This document shows positions 1-8,913 of a stretch of 64,000 nucleotides of DNA, one piece after another. Numbering within the stretch: the stretch's first letter is position 1; every line of letters begins with the position of its first letter. The position numbers and the translations under genes were made by a program. Origin of the DNA: Litchfieldia sinesaloumensis (GTDB lineage Bacteria > Bacillota > Bacilli > Bacillales > Bacillaceae_L). The DNA is taken from the NCBI RefSeq assembly GCF_900156865.1, contig NZ_LT732529.1, positions 3,460,866 through 3,524,865 of the forward strand, written 5' to 3'. Under the pieces are notes generated by a model. That model was not told the DNA's origin, did no database searches, and saw only the letters and a program-made list of their open reading frames with translations.

Positions 1-1064
1 ATTGCACTTTGCTTGTCCTGAACTGGATAACCAGCTTTTCTTGTGTTGTCTTGTGCTGCTCTAGTAATCCCCAAAACAACTGGGTTTACAAATTCCAAGT
101 GACTTGGGTTGTTTGCGAGATTTATATGTGTTACATGCTCCTTAGGACCTTTATACGTACGATCTGCTCCTAAGTGGTACTTCACATCTCCAGACCAACC
201 ATAGTTAATTCCTCTAGAACCTTCTGAAGGAATTAAATCTTTATTTGGTGAATGGTGGAATTCAGAGAAAATGAGTTCATATGGCTTATGCAGAACATGT
301 GCTAACACATTTAAACGGCCGCGGTGAGCCATACCGATCATAATATTGTCGGTACCATCACTACTGCCTTCTTGTATTAATCGTTCTAGCATTGGTACAA
401 GCATATCTAACCCTTCGATTGAGAATCGCTTTTGACCGACAAATGTTTTGTGTAAAAATTTCTCAAAACCATCAACATTCATGAGTCTTTCTGCGAGTTG
501 TTTCTTTTCCTCTGCAGTAAGCTTTAAGTCAATGCCATTTACCTCAACTTGCTGTCTCAACCACTGTCTCTCATCTTCCAGGTCAACATGCGCAAATTCA
601 AACGCAATTGTTTGAGTATAAACAGATTTTAATTGTTCATATGCATCCCAACCATTTTTAACAGTTGGAGGTGCTTCCTCCCAAATATACGATGCTGGGA
701 TGTCCATTAAATCTTCTTTTGTTAAACCGTAGTAACCAGGTTCTAAAATGCTGGTATCTGGCATCGGTCTAGTGCGAATCGGGTATATATCTGCAGCTAG
801 ATGTCCGTATGCACGAATGTTTTTTATTAGTTTTGCTCCTGATGTAATCGTCTTGATAGTCTTCGGTGAGATACCCCCACTTACTACCTCTGCTGTTGCC
901 GCCTGCTCGTCTGCTGGTGGTGGCCCAAGTTCCTCAAAAAGCGCTTTCACAGAAGGGTCGACTGAACTCGGATCATTCTTGTAATTTTCATACATGTCAA
1001 AGACATAACCCATATTCGGGCCATAGAATGATTCCCACACATTTTTCCTTTGTTGGTTATCCAT
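1..1064 (-). CDS. odhA: 2-oxoglutarate dehydrogenase E1 subunit, N-terminal part (cut by window edge)
   Basis: Thiamine-diphosphate E1 component of the 2-oxoglutarate dehydrogenase complex (TCA cycle): decarboxylates 2-oxoglutarate and passes the succinyl group to E2. Only about 354 N-terminal residues are inside the window; family members are about 940-950 residues, so the rest lies to the left. The protein begins MDNQQRKNVWESFYG and carries the E1 motif MAHRGRLNVL near residue 246. The ATG at 1062-1064 follows a GGAGG at about 1074-1078. The gene is not seen as a complete open frame because its stop is outside the window. It is divergent from the Crp/Fnr gene. A palindrome ATTACA-TGT-TGTAAT lies just upstream of the ribosome site (1082-1096). 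Confidence 0.93.
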   Translation of the reverse strand, partial: MDNQQRKNVWESFYGPNMGYVFDMYENYKNDPSSVDPSVKALFEELGPPPADEQAATAEVVSGGISPKTIKTITSGAKLIKNIRAYGHLAADIYPIRTRPMPDTSILEPGYYGLTKEDLMDIPASYIWEEAPPTVKNGWDAYEQLKSVYTQTIAFEFAHVDLEDERQWLRQQVEVNGIDLKLTAEEKKQLAERLMNVDGFEKFLHKTFVGQKRFSIEGLDMLVPMLERLIQEGSSDGTDNIMIGMAHRGRLNVLAHVLHKPYELIFSEFHHSPNKDLIPSEGSRGINYGWSGDVKYHLGADRTYKGPKEHVTHINLANNPSHLEFVNPVVLGITRAAQDNTRKAGYPVQDKQSA

Positions 1065-1537
1065 TTTTGATTAGCCTCCATATTACATGTTGTAATATTT
1101 ACATAGACAATATTGATGTTTCATAGGATTATGATGTCTACCCCTACTATACCTTATTTTCCACTGATTTCTAGTAAAATGCTTACATTGGAAAATACTC
1201 AAAAAAATACCGAAAAAACAGGCAAAATAAGAGTTTTTTAATAGTCAAAATCCTTACTAAATATGTTATTCTTATCTTATAGTCGAAATCAGAAAGTTTC
1301 CTTGATTTAAATCAAGTTTTAAAAGGAATTTTACTGTAAACAAAATATCATTAGATTTGGAATAACATAAAGTGAAACTCTATTGTAGTACATCATTCCT
1401 CTTGAAGTAAAGGAATGTAAAAAGGAATTCATTACCCTTACACTTTTGAAAAGAAAAGTCCGTTTAGACTTCGGCAAGGTAGGTAAAAAATAGTACAACA
1501 GGAGTCCGCATTTTATGGGCATTTGAAAGGAGAAAAA
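1065..1537. other. Divergent intergenic region odhA / Crp-Fnr gene
   Basis: No gene is convincing here. A possible leftward odhA -10 (TATAGT, 1146-1151) has no good -35. A partly symmetric GTAA-N5-TTAC sequence lies near 1172-1186. The dyad ATTACA-TGT-TGTAAT at 1082-1096 is in the odhA leader. A perfect FNR-type palindrome is at 1301-1316 (separate entry). Confidence 0.5.
1301..1316. promoter_or_regulatory. FNR-type palindromic operator
   Basis: CTTGATTTAAATCAAG is a perfect 16-bp palindrome containing TTGAT-N4-ATCAA, the consensus for FNR-type Crp-superfamily regulators. It is about 220 bp upstream of a gene whose recognition helix carries the FNR-like ETISR sequence. A weak TACTGT at 1332-1337 would place it near -40 of a rightward promoter. 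Auto-regulation is inferred. Confidence 0.65.
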
Positions 1538-2239
1538 GTGTTCTGTATGATCAGCAGTCCACATGATCCAAGCTTTATACGTCTAGTACCTATTTTTCAA
1601 GGTTTAAATGAGGAGGAATTGGGCCTTTTACAAAAGGTTACTCAAGTCCGTGATTACCGTAAAGGGGATGTGATTTTTCGAGAAGGAGACCCTTCCGACA
1701 CTCTTTATATCATTGGTGAAGGCATTATAAAAATTACAAAAGTCGCAGAGGACGGAAAGGAACAAATAGTTCGTCTTTTATTCCCAGATGATTTTTTCGG
1801 CCAATCCGCCATGCTACAATCGGAAAATCATTACGCGAATGCGGTAGCAATTAATGATACCGTTATCTATATTATTCAAAAGCAGGACTTTTTTAATACA
1901 TTAGAGCGAAATCATAAAATGGCCCTTCGCTTTATGAGAGCGTTAAATGAGCGAATTTATCAGGCCGACGAGTGGATGAGCCTACTAAGCCTAATGGAAG
2001 TCGAGCAACGGTTGGCAAGCGTACTTCTTTTGTTCAATAATCGCGTTCGCTCAGAGGATGGACGATTCACTCTTCCTATAACGAAAAAAGTACTGGCGTC
2101 TCTAATCGGTACAACACCTGAAACCATTAGTCGAAAATTCGTCAAGTTTGTTTCTGAAAATCTGATTGAAATGAATGGTCAACGAGAGGTTCATATCCTC
2201 GACCTCGAGGGGTTAAAAAAGAAGGCAAAAACAATATAA
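1538..2239 (+). CDS. Crp/Fnr-family transcriptional regulator without Fe-S cysteines
   Basis: DNA-binding regulator: cyclic-nucleotide-fold sensor domain (about residues 15-125), long dimer helix, then a winged HTH (about 160-225). The recognition helix reads TPETISRKF; the E-x-x-S-R pattern is that of FNR, which reads TTGAT half-sites. Only one cysteine is present, near the N-terminus, so an FNR-type [4Fe-4S] cluster is not possible and the signal is unknown. The frame is open from a TTG at 1523, but the AAAGGAG at 1526-1532 lies inside that extension. The GTG at 1538 (5-nt spacing) or ATG at 1547 is the real start; I chose 1538 (233 residues). Monocistronic, followed by a terminator. Confidence 0.85.
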   Translation: MFCMISSPHDPSFIRLVPIFQGLNEEELGLLQKVTQVRDYRKGDVIFREGDPSDTLYIIGEGIIKITKVAEDGKEQIVRLLFPDDFFGQSAMLQSENHYANAVAINDTVIYIIQKQDFFNTLERNHKMALRFMRALNERIYQADEWMSLLSLMEVEQRLASVLLLFNNRVRSEDGRFTLPITKKVLASLIGTTPETISRKFVKFVSENLIEMNGQREVHILDLEGLKKKAKTI

Positions 2240-2248
2240 ATTGTTATT

Positions 2249-2275
2249 AACCCACTGTATAGAAGTGGGTTTTTT
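2249..2275 (+). terminator. Rho-independent terminator after the Crp/Fnr gene
   Basis: AACCCACT / AGTGGGTT stem with a 7-nt loop followed by TTTTTCTTT. Confidence 0.85.
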
Positions 2276-2369
2276 CTTTGAAAAGGATTTGATAATAAGG
2301 ATCATTTTAATTATAAGGGATTGAATCTTCTTTCTACTAATTTCAGATTCTATGGTTTATAACCCCATA

Positions 2370-2406
2370 AAAAGGGCCTGACCAATCTTATGGTCGGGCC
2401 CTTTCA
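2370..2406 (-). terminator. Terminator of the M23 hydrolase gene
   Basis: A 14-bp near-perfect stem (2371-2384 with 2391-2404) around a 6-nt loop. Reading leftward it ends in TTTTTATG, just after the stop codon of the M23 gene. Confidence 0.88.
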
Positions 2407-2409
2407 TTA

Positions 2410-3705
2410 TCAATATGACACGTATCGTAATGGATCAACTGCGTTTGAATGGGAGGCTTGATAAGGACCATCATAAATTTCAAAATGAAGGTGCGGCCCT
2501 TTCGAATCTCCAGTATTCCCCATATAACCTATTAAATCGCCCTTTTTCACTTGGTCATACTGGCCAACAAAGCGTTCTTGTAGGTGTGCATACAGAGTTG
2601 TCATCTGGCGTCCATTGATATAGTGAGTAATTATGACGATATTTCCATAGCTACTACTAAAGTTTGATCGTGTAACTGTACCGCTAGCGGCCGCATAAAT
2701 AGGAACATTTCCTTGACGACCACCTTTCCCAATATCAATTCCATAGTGCATTCTTCCCCAACGCATTCCAAAACCAGAGGTTAATCGTCCCGTTGCTGGG
2801 TTCATAAACGCTCCATTGTCCACAACAGGCGGTGGAGATGATGGTGGAGGTGTAGAGCCTTCAGCTTCAGCCTTTTTCCGTTCTTCCTCAGCTCTTCTTT
2901 GTTGTTCCTCTAGTTCCTTTTGCCTTTTGTTCCAAGCTTCTATCTCCATTTGGATTGCCTTTTCCTGCGCAGCTAATAATTCTCCAATATTCTCCAATTC
3001 ATGGAGCTCATCATGCATCTTTTGCTCCTCAACCTCCAGCTGAGCCATTACTTTATTTTGTTCTTGAATTTGTGCTTTAAGCTGGATCTCTAACTGGTCA
3101 AGTTCCTTTAACTGGGCTTCCTGCTTTGCAAGTAAGACTTTTACTTCATCTTTATTTGCTTCAAGTTGTTTAACGTCCGTTTCATGTTCGTGCATAATTT
3201 CACGGTCTGCTTGTACAAAAGCTGATACTGCACTGATCCGGTTTATGAAGTCATTAAAGGTTTTAGCACCAAGTAAAACGTCCACATATGCAACGACTCC
3301 ACCACTTTGCTGAAGACTTCGCATCCGCTCTTTGATTAGCTCATCCCGCTTTTGAATCCGTTCTTCAAGAACTTTCATTTCAGCCTCAAGAAGTTCAATT
3401 TCCTCTTTTCTTTCTTGGACTTGGGCTTTTGTGTTTTCAATTTTACCTCGTGTTTCACCTACAGCAACATCAAGTCTATTAATTTCATCTTTGACAGTAT
3501 CTTGTTGTTGCTTAATGTCATTTAGAGTACCCTCTTTTTGAGAGATTTCTGACTCTAGTTCTGACTTCTTACCCTGAATTTCTTTTTTTTCATTTTCTAA
3601 TTTTTCATTTTCTTGAACAGCTAATGCAGTATCAGGCATAGGTATCAATAAACTTCCTAGTCCTATTGATATACCCATCCAAACCATTAGAAGTTTTTTC
3701 TTCAA
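2410..3705 (-). CDS. Secreted coiled-coil M23 peptidase (EnvC/PcsB-like murein hydrolase)
   Basis: Exported cell-wall hydrolase or hydrolase activator. Residues 1-29 form a signal peptide ending at a likely AxA site (ALA). About 32-275 is a long heptad-rich coiled coil, then a Pro-rich linker (TPPPSSPPP), then a LytM/M23 metallopeptidase domain (about 305-427) with the zinc/catalytic motifs HYGIDIG, TLYAHL and PHLHFE intact. This layout is that of EnvC/PcsB/CwlO-type proteins, which are usually gated by FtsEX; no ftsEX lies nearby. The start is a TTG at 3703-3705 with a GGGGGA ribosome site about 9 nt upstream; a later ATG would truncate the signal peptide. Monocistronic. Confidence 0.9.
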   Translation of the reverse strand: MKKKLLMVWMGISIGLGSLLIPMPDTALAVQENEKLENEKKEIQGKKSELESEISQKEGTLNDIKQQQDTVKDEINRLDVAVGETRGKIENTKAQVQERKEEIELLEAEMKVLEERIQKRDELIKERMRSLQQSGGVVAYVDVLLGAKTFNDFINRISAVSAFVQADREIMHEHETDVKQLEANKDEVKVLLAKQEAQLKELDQLEIQLKAQIQEQNKVMAQLEVEEQKMHDELHELENIGELLAAQEKAIQMEIEAWNKRQKELEEQQRRAEEERKKAEAEGSTPPPSSPPPVVDNGAFMNPATGRLTSGFGMRWGRMHYGIDIGKGGRQGNVPIYAAASGTVTRSNFSSSYGNIVIITHYINGRQMTTLYAHLQERFVGQYDQVKKGDLIGYMGNTGDSKGPHLHFEIYDGPYQASHSNAVDPLRYVSY

Positions 3706-4356
3706 CTTACGGTATCCCCCTTCTACTAACCTAGCAATCTCTTATTTTCATAAGGGAAATAGTATACATCCCAAGCTATAAGTATCATATTTTGCTATAT
3801 ATTATCACGTTTTGTATTATAACATAAAAATTTGTCTCAAAACGTCAAAGTATTATTACAGTTTTATTTCAATAGAGTTTGAAATTACTGGCTTTTGTAA
3901 AGCTTTTCCGTGCCAATATTTTCCGCACTCCGGTTTATCTTCTTTTGTGTTGTACCCGAGTCCACGATGTGATAAATTTGAATTGCTAAAACACTTCTTA
4001 TAATCGTACAATCTGACTTCATAACATTATAAAAGTAGTTTGAATTTCTTTGTCATATTTTGTATGATAAAATCGACTGAAAAAAATTTCTAAGGTTTGA
4101 AATATCTGTGTGTTTTTTCATCTTTTTATGTGAAAGTATGCACTTTTGGTTAATTTGAAGTGGATATATCAAAATTCGCATTTTATGCCTTTTTTCTGCT
4201 TTGAAAAGAGGTCTTTTTATTTTTTTAGATGCGCTACTTAAGTTATCCACTATAGATGATTCTTGGTACAATTGATTTCATTAAAAGCTAGTTTCCAGAG
4301 AGAAAAAAAGGATTATACTTATACTTATTAAAGTTTTTAAAACGGAGGTTCTACAC
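3706..4356. other. AT-rich intergenic region before asnB
   Basis: A 650-bp gap. No RNA gene or promoter stands out. A protein-like frame without a start or ribosome site is open on the minus strand at 3856-4026 (see findings). The asnB ribosome site GGAGG is at the right end. Confidence 0.4.
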
Positions 4357-6261
4357 ATGTGCGGTTTTTTTGGATTTCTTCCTAATAAGGATATTGAGAT
4401 AAATGATTATTCACTTATGAAGGAAGCAACAAATATTATTCATCACCGTGGACCGGATGATAACGGTTTTTTTGAAAATGAGAATGTCTTTTTTGGATTT
4501 AGACGATTAAGTATTATTGATATAGAAGGTGGACATCAACCTTTATCCTATTTAGATAATCGCTATTGGATTATCTTTAATGGTGAAATTTATAACTATT
4601 TAGAACTGAGGGAGGACCTTGTTAGAAAAGGTCATGAATTTAACACAAGTTCAGATACCGAAGTTATTATAGCTGCATATCATGAATTCAAAGAAGATGT
4701 TGTTAATCATTTACGAGGAATGTATTCCTTCTTGATTTGGGACAGCCTTGAGGAAGTACTATTCGGAGCAAGGGATCACTTTGGAATTAAACCTCTCTAT
4801 TATGCACACACATCACTTGGTACTTTCTTTGGCAGTGAGAAAAAGAGTATTGACTATGTATTAAAAGACATTCAATCGTTAGAAATAAATAAAGTTGCAC
4901 TACATCACTATATGACATACCAATATCCTCCTGAACCATATACAATGCACGAGGGAGTAAATAAACTGCTACCTGGACATTATTTTAAGCTAAAAAGAAG
5001 CGGCAATATGGAAGTTGAACAATACTTCACGCCGAAATTTGAGTCAAAAGAGATAGACTTTGAAGATCTGAAAAACCAAGTGTTAGAAACACTGCGTAAA
5101 TCAGTTCAAATCCATATGAGAAGTGATGTTCCGGTTGGAAGTTTTTTATCAGGTGGGATTGATTCAAGTATCATTGTAGCACTCGCAAAAGAAGTTAATC
5201 CAAATATAAAAACCTTTACCGTTGGATTCGAACGAGAAGGATTTAGTGAAATTGATTTAGCAAAAGAAACTGCTGAATACATCGGTGTTGAGAATATCCA
5301 TAAAGTGATTACAGCGCAAGAATTTTTGGAGGAACTACCTAAAATTGTTTGGCATCTTGACGAACCAGTAGCAGACCCTGCCGCTATACCTTTGTATTTC
5401 GTTTCAAAAGAAGCAAAAAAACATGTTACTGTCGTCTTAAGTGGAGAAGGCTCCGATGAGCTTTTTGGAGGGTATAACATTTACCGTGAACCACTTGATC
5501 TTCAAAAATTCACTAGTCTACCAAAGCCAATTCAAAGTGGCTTAAAAAGAATAGGAAAAATTATTCCTGAAGGTGTAAAGGGTAAAAGTTATCTAGAAAG
5601 AGCGAGCCAAACAATTGAAGAACGGTATGTAGGAAATGCAAAGATTTTCCTTGAAGTTGAAAAACAAAGTTTATTAAAGAATTACGATGATACTCTTACT
5701 TATGATATATATACAAAGCCGTTTTATGATGAAGTTGAAAACTACGATGATCCAACTAAGATGCAATATATCGATATGCATACATGGTTAAGAGGAGATA
5801 TTTTGGTGAAAGCTGACCGGATGACAATGGCGAATTCACTAGAACTTCGTGTACCATTTTTGGATAAAGAAGTATTCGCATTGGCATCAAAAATTAAAAC
5901 GGAATATAAATTAACAGAAAGTACAACAAAGTACATTTTACGCCAAGCAGCAAAAGAAATTATTCCTGACGGTGCAATGAATCGTAGAAAACTAGGGTTT
6001 CCTGTACCTATACGTCATTGGATGGCGGATGAATGGTTTAATTGGATTAATACGCTTCTAGAAGAAGAAAAAGAAAACCCATTTGTAAACACAAATTATG
6101 TAATAGGATTATTAAAAGAGCATAAAGAAGGAAGAATTGATCATTCAAGAAAAATTTGGACGGTAGTTATTTTCTTACTATGGTATGCTCTACATGTGCG
6201 AGAAACCAGTTTGGAAGAGCTTCAATCTAAATTGATGAAGGAAGTAAATGTTACTGTTTAA
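4357..6261 (+). CDS. asnB: Asparagine synthetase (glutamine-hydrolysing), AsnB type
   Basis: N-terminal nucleophile glutaminase domain with Cys2 (MCGFFGF, about residues 2-210) and a C-terminal ATP-pyrophosphatase domain with the PP-loop SGGIDSS at about 264-270. At 634 residues it matches B. subtilis AsnB (632) closely from memory along the whole length, e.g. VPFLDKEVF and GFPVPIRHW. It transfers glutamine nitrogen to a carboxylate. In B. subtilis, AsnB is known to amidate meso-diaminopimelate of peptidoglycan rather than mainly make asparagine. The next gene is murE, which adds that same mDAP residue, so the peptidoglycan role is favoured here. ATG with GGAGG 8-12 nt upstream. Confidence 0.92.
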   Translation: MCGFFGFLPNKDIEINDYSLMKEATNIIHHRGPDDNGFFENENVFFGFRRLSIIDIEGGHQPLSYLDNRYWIIFNGEIYNYLELREDLVRKGHEFNTSSDTEVIIAAYHEFKEDVVNHLRGMYSFLIWDSLEEVLFGARDHFGIKPLYYAHTSLGTFFGSEKKSIDYVLKDIQSLEINKVALHHYMTYQYPPEPYTMHEGVNKLLPGHYFKLKRSGNMEVEQYFTPKFESKEIDFEDLKNQVLETLRKSVQIHMRSDVPVGSFLSGGIDSSIIVALAKEVNPNIKTFTVGFEREGFSEIDLAKETAEYIGVENIHKVITAQEFLEELPKIVWHLDEPVADPAAIPLYFVSKEAKKHVTVVLSGEGSDELFGGYNIYREPLDLQKFTSLPKPIQSGLKRIGKIIPEGVKGKSYLERASQTIEERYVGNAKIFLEVEKQSLLKNYDDTLTYDIYTKPFYDEVENYDDPTKMQYIDMHTWLRGDILVKADRMTMANSLELRVPFLDKEVFALASKIKTEYKLTESTTKYILRQAAKEIIPDGAMNRRKLGFPVPIRHWMADEWFNWINTLLEEEKENPFVNTNYVIGLLKEHKEGRIDHSRKIWTVVIFLLWYALHVRETSLEELQSKLMKEVNVTV

Positions 6262-6262
6262 T

Positions 6263-6293
6263 AGAGCCTATTCCAGAGGCTCTTCATTCTTTT
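6263..6293 (+). terminator. Weak terminator after asnB
   Basis: AGAGCCT / AGGCTCT stem with a 6-nt loop followed by TCATTCTTTT. Partial readthrough into murE is possible. Confidence 0.5.
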
Positions 6294-6427
6294 GAAAAGA
6301 AAATCCACTTTTGACTATTACAATGGGATTCTTTTTTAAATGTATTGTTTAGTGATGAACCGTAAACAATAAAAAAATTCTCATTCGTATTTGATATCAT
6401 CCCATAAACCTTTGAGGAGTGAACTTT

Positions 6428-7918
6428 GTGAGATTAAAAGAATTAACGGATAAACTGTTAATTAAACGGATAAGAAACGAACAAGATACTGAAATCACTG
6501 GTGTACAGTATGATTCTAGGAAGGTTGAATCAGGTCATCTTTTTATTTGTTTAAGAGGGTATACTGTTGACGGACATGACTTTATTGACCAAGCAATTAA
6601 TCAGGGAGCAATTGCATTACTTGTAGAAGAAGAAGTAGAAGTTCCTGGCCATATTACGACTATTCAAGTTCCTGATACAAGGCGAGCAATGGCGATTATT
6701 GCTGAAACGTTTTACCAATCACCAACCGCTACGTTACAAGTAATCGGCATTACAGGTACAAATGGGAAAACGACTACATCTAATATCATTCAACATATTT
6801 TAAACCATAATCAAAAACCAAGCGGTTTAATTGGTACGATTAATATTAAGTATAGTGATGTGGTGATTGAATCAAAAAATACTACACCTGACACATTGGA
6901 ATTGCAGCAGCTTTTCGATGATATGAAAAAGCAGAAGATGTCTCATGTTGTTATGGAAGTGTCTTCTCACGCATTATCACTTGGCCGTGTACGCGGAACA
7001 AACTTTAAAACTGCAATTTTCACCAATTTAACACAGGACCATCTTGATTATCATGAAAGTATGGAAGAATATGCTAACGCAAAAGGATTATTATTCTCTG
7101 GTTTAACAAACGAAAGCGTTGCAGTCCTTAATAATGATGATCCTATTTCTGAAAAGTATTCTTCAATTACATCAGCCCAGGTAATTAAGTATGGCATTGA
7201 TAAGGAAACAGATGTATATGCCACAGATATTAAATTGACACCAAAAGGCACAACGTTTACGTTACACACTTTTAGGGGCAAAGCTGAAGTAACCACTAAA
7301 CTCATCGGAAAGTTTAATGTTTATAATTTATTAGCTGCTATTTCAGCATGTTTGGTTGAGAACATTGAATTAGAGGCAATCATAAAAACAATTGAACAAA
7401 TTGATGGGGTACCGGGCCGATTTGAAACAGTCGATGCTGGTCAAGACTTTACCGTTATCGTTGATTATGCACATACACCTGATAGTTTAGAGAATGTGTT
7501 GAAAACAGCACGTCAGCTGTCAAAAGGTAAAATTACTTGTGTAGTTGGGTGCGGAGGAAACAGAGATGCTGGAAAACGCCCAATAATGGCTAGTATTGCA
7601 GAACAGTATAGCGATTATGTCTTTTTAACAAGTGATAATCCTAGAAAAGAAGATCCTCTCCAAATCTTAAATGACATGGAAAAAGGAATGGAAGGCAAAA
7701 ACTATTCCAAATTAGTTGATAGAAAGCAAGCAATTGAGGAAGCTTTATCTCGTGAGGCTACTACTAAATCAAAAGACGATTGTGTCATTATTGTAGGTAA
7801 AGGGCATGAGACCTATCAAATTATTGGGGATGTAACCAATCATTTCGATGATAGAGAGGTCGCTCGTGAGTTCCTTCAAGAGCGCATAAAACGAAAAGAC
7901 GAATCAATCGTGCAGTAA
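6428..7918 (+). CDS. murE: UDP-MurNAc-L-Ala-D-Glu:meso-diaminopimelate ligase (MurE), stand-alone copy
   Basis: Cytoplasmic Mur ligase that adds meso-diaminopimelate to UDP-MurNAc-dipeptide with ATP. It has the N-terminal UDP-binding domain, the ATP loop GTNGKTTT (about residue 108), the central motif VSSHAL, and the mDAP-specificity motif DNPRKEDP at about residue 403. About 496 residues, normal for the family. The frame opens at a GTG at 6419, but this overlaps GAGGAG (6414-6419); the GTG at 6428 with 8-nt spacing is the better start. In B. subtilis murE sits in the mraY/spoVD cluster; here it stands alone after asnB, so it may be a second copy. Confidence 0.9.
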   Translation: MRLKELTDKLLIKRIRNEQDTEITGVQYDSRKVESGHLFICLRGYTVDGHDFIDQAINQGAIALLVEEEVEVPGHITTIQVPDTRRAMAIIAETFYQSPTATLQVIGITGTNGKTTTSNIIQHILNHNQKPSGLIGTINIKYSDVVIESKNTTPDTLELQQLFDDMKKQKMSHVVMEVSSHALSLGRVRGTNFKTAIFTNLTQDHLDYHESMEEYANAKGLLFSGLTNESVAVLNNDDPISEKYSSITSAQVIKYGIDKETDVYATDIKLTPKGTTFTLHTFRGKAEVTTKLIGKFNVYNLLAAISACLVENIELEAIIKTIEQIDGVPGRFETVDAGQDFTVIVDYAHTPDSLENVLKTARQLSKGKITCVVGCGGNRDAGKRPIMASIAEQYSDYVFLTSDNPRKEDPLQILNDMEKGMEGKNYSKLVDRKQAIEEALSREATTKSKDDCVIIVGKGHETYQIIGDVTNHFDDREVAREFLQERIKRKDESIVQ

Positions 7919-8004
7919 TTAGAGAAACTTAACTGTTGTCAGATAATCATTTCTCAAAAAGGTTTTGGATCTCATAACGGTACCAATTCATTGTTCAAAA
8001 CACA

Positions 8005-8042
8005 TCAAAGCGTGAATTCATTTGAATTCACGCTTTAACTTT
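8005..8042. terminator. Bidirectional terminator between murE and the NRDE gene
   Basis: A 14-bp perfect stem AAAGCGTGAATTCA (8007-8020) with its complement at 8023-8036, flanked by A/T runs. It serves two convergent genes. Confidence 0.85.
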
Positions 8043-8059
8043 TATTGCAAACATAAACC

Positions 8060-8815
8060 TTAAGAGTTAATTGCAAAACGAAATTCTGGATCATTTTCTC
8101 CTTTAGCCGAAAACGTTCGTTCAATATACTCTACCTCAGTATCTGACATTAATAATACGGTTGAACTTCTTGTCCCGTACCCATCCGTTTGAATAAATAA
8201 CGAAGAAAGTATCCGTTCCCATTCAAGTGATACACCCGTTTTAGGCAGATGGCTGTCTTTTGGTCGATCTGTGTTTTGAAGTAAAGTAAAAAGGTTCTCT
8301 ACTAAATTCTCACCTTTGATAATTTCAGCGAGGCCCTCTTTACCTTTTTCAACCTTTGGCCAGTTTGTATCTAGCAAATGGTTACTAAGGCCATGGATAC
8401 CAGCCTTCACCTTAACAAGACTTTTTCCTACATTCGAATAATAATAGAGATCGTCTAAGTCTCCAACTAGAAGATTATAACCAGGATAGTCAGTATTTGT
8501 TTGTTCTAGTTGTTTCGTATAACCATCTAATTTCCCTTTATAAGTAAGAGCTTCTTTAACAAGACTTCCTCGAGATACTTTGCCTTCACTGCTCTCATTT
8601 AGGTCACGATAATTCGTTACGGCAGCAAACCGTCCAACTTTGGTAACACCCATCCAAGTTCCCTTTTTTTCAAGATCTCTTCCAGCTAGTAGATTCGGTT
8701 CATCCTCCCAGAAATGGGCCGGAGCCGTTAGCCTCTCGGTAAATTCATCCCTGTTTGCTGCAACGATCAACTTATAGACCGGATGTGCTTGATAAGCAAA
8801 CACGATTAAGCACAT
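8060..8815 (-). CDS. NRDE (TANGO2-like) family protein
   Basis: Begins MCLIVFAYQAHP, contains AANRDEF (the NRDE signature) and the conserved GRDLEKKGTWMGV stretch. The family has a predicted Ntn-hydrolase fold with Cys2 as candidate nucleophile; the bacterial role is not settled and I do not assign a substrate. An upstream in-frame ATG at 8836 exists, but GGGGCGGTGATTAC positions the ribosome on the ATG at 8815 and exposes Cys2 after Met removal. 251 residues. Confidence 0.85.
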   Translation of the reverse strand: MCLIVFAYQAHPVYKLIVAANRDEFTERLTAPAHFWEDEPNLLAGRDLEKKGTWMGVTKVGRFAAVTNYRDLNESSEGKVSRGSLVKEALTYKGKLDGYTKQLEQTNTDYPGYNLLVGDLDDLYYYSNVGKSLVKVKAGIHGLSNHLLDTNWPKVEKGKEGLAEIIKGENLVENLFTLLQNTDRPKDSHLPKTGVSLEWERILSSLFIQTDGYGTRSSTVLLMSDTEVEYIERTFSAKGENDPEFRFAINS

Positions 8816-8883
8816 GTAATCACCGCCCCTTTTCACAAATTATACCATCATCCTATAAGCTTAGTAATGTCTTTATTTCAAAC

Positions 8884-8912
8884 ACAAAAAACAGGGGCCT
8901 TTTGCCCCTGCC
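8884..8912 (-). terminator. Terminator of the acsA-ended operon
   Basis: CAGGGGC / GCCCCTG stem (8892-8898 with 8904-8910) followed leftward by TTTTTTGTG. It lies directly after the acsA stop and ends the SAM-riboswitch operon. Confidence 0.85.
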
Positions 8913-8913
8913 A

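Noticed and set aside
4053-4271. 72-codon minus-strand frame, Lys-rich
   Set aside because: TTG start with no ribosome site in an AT-rich gap; composition fits chance translation of A-rich DNA.
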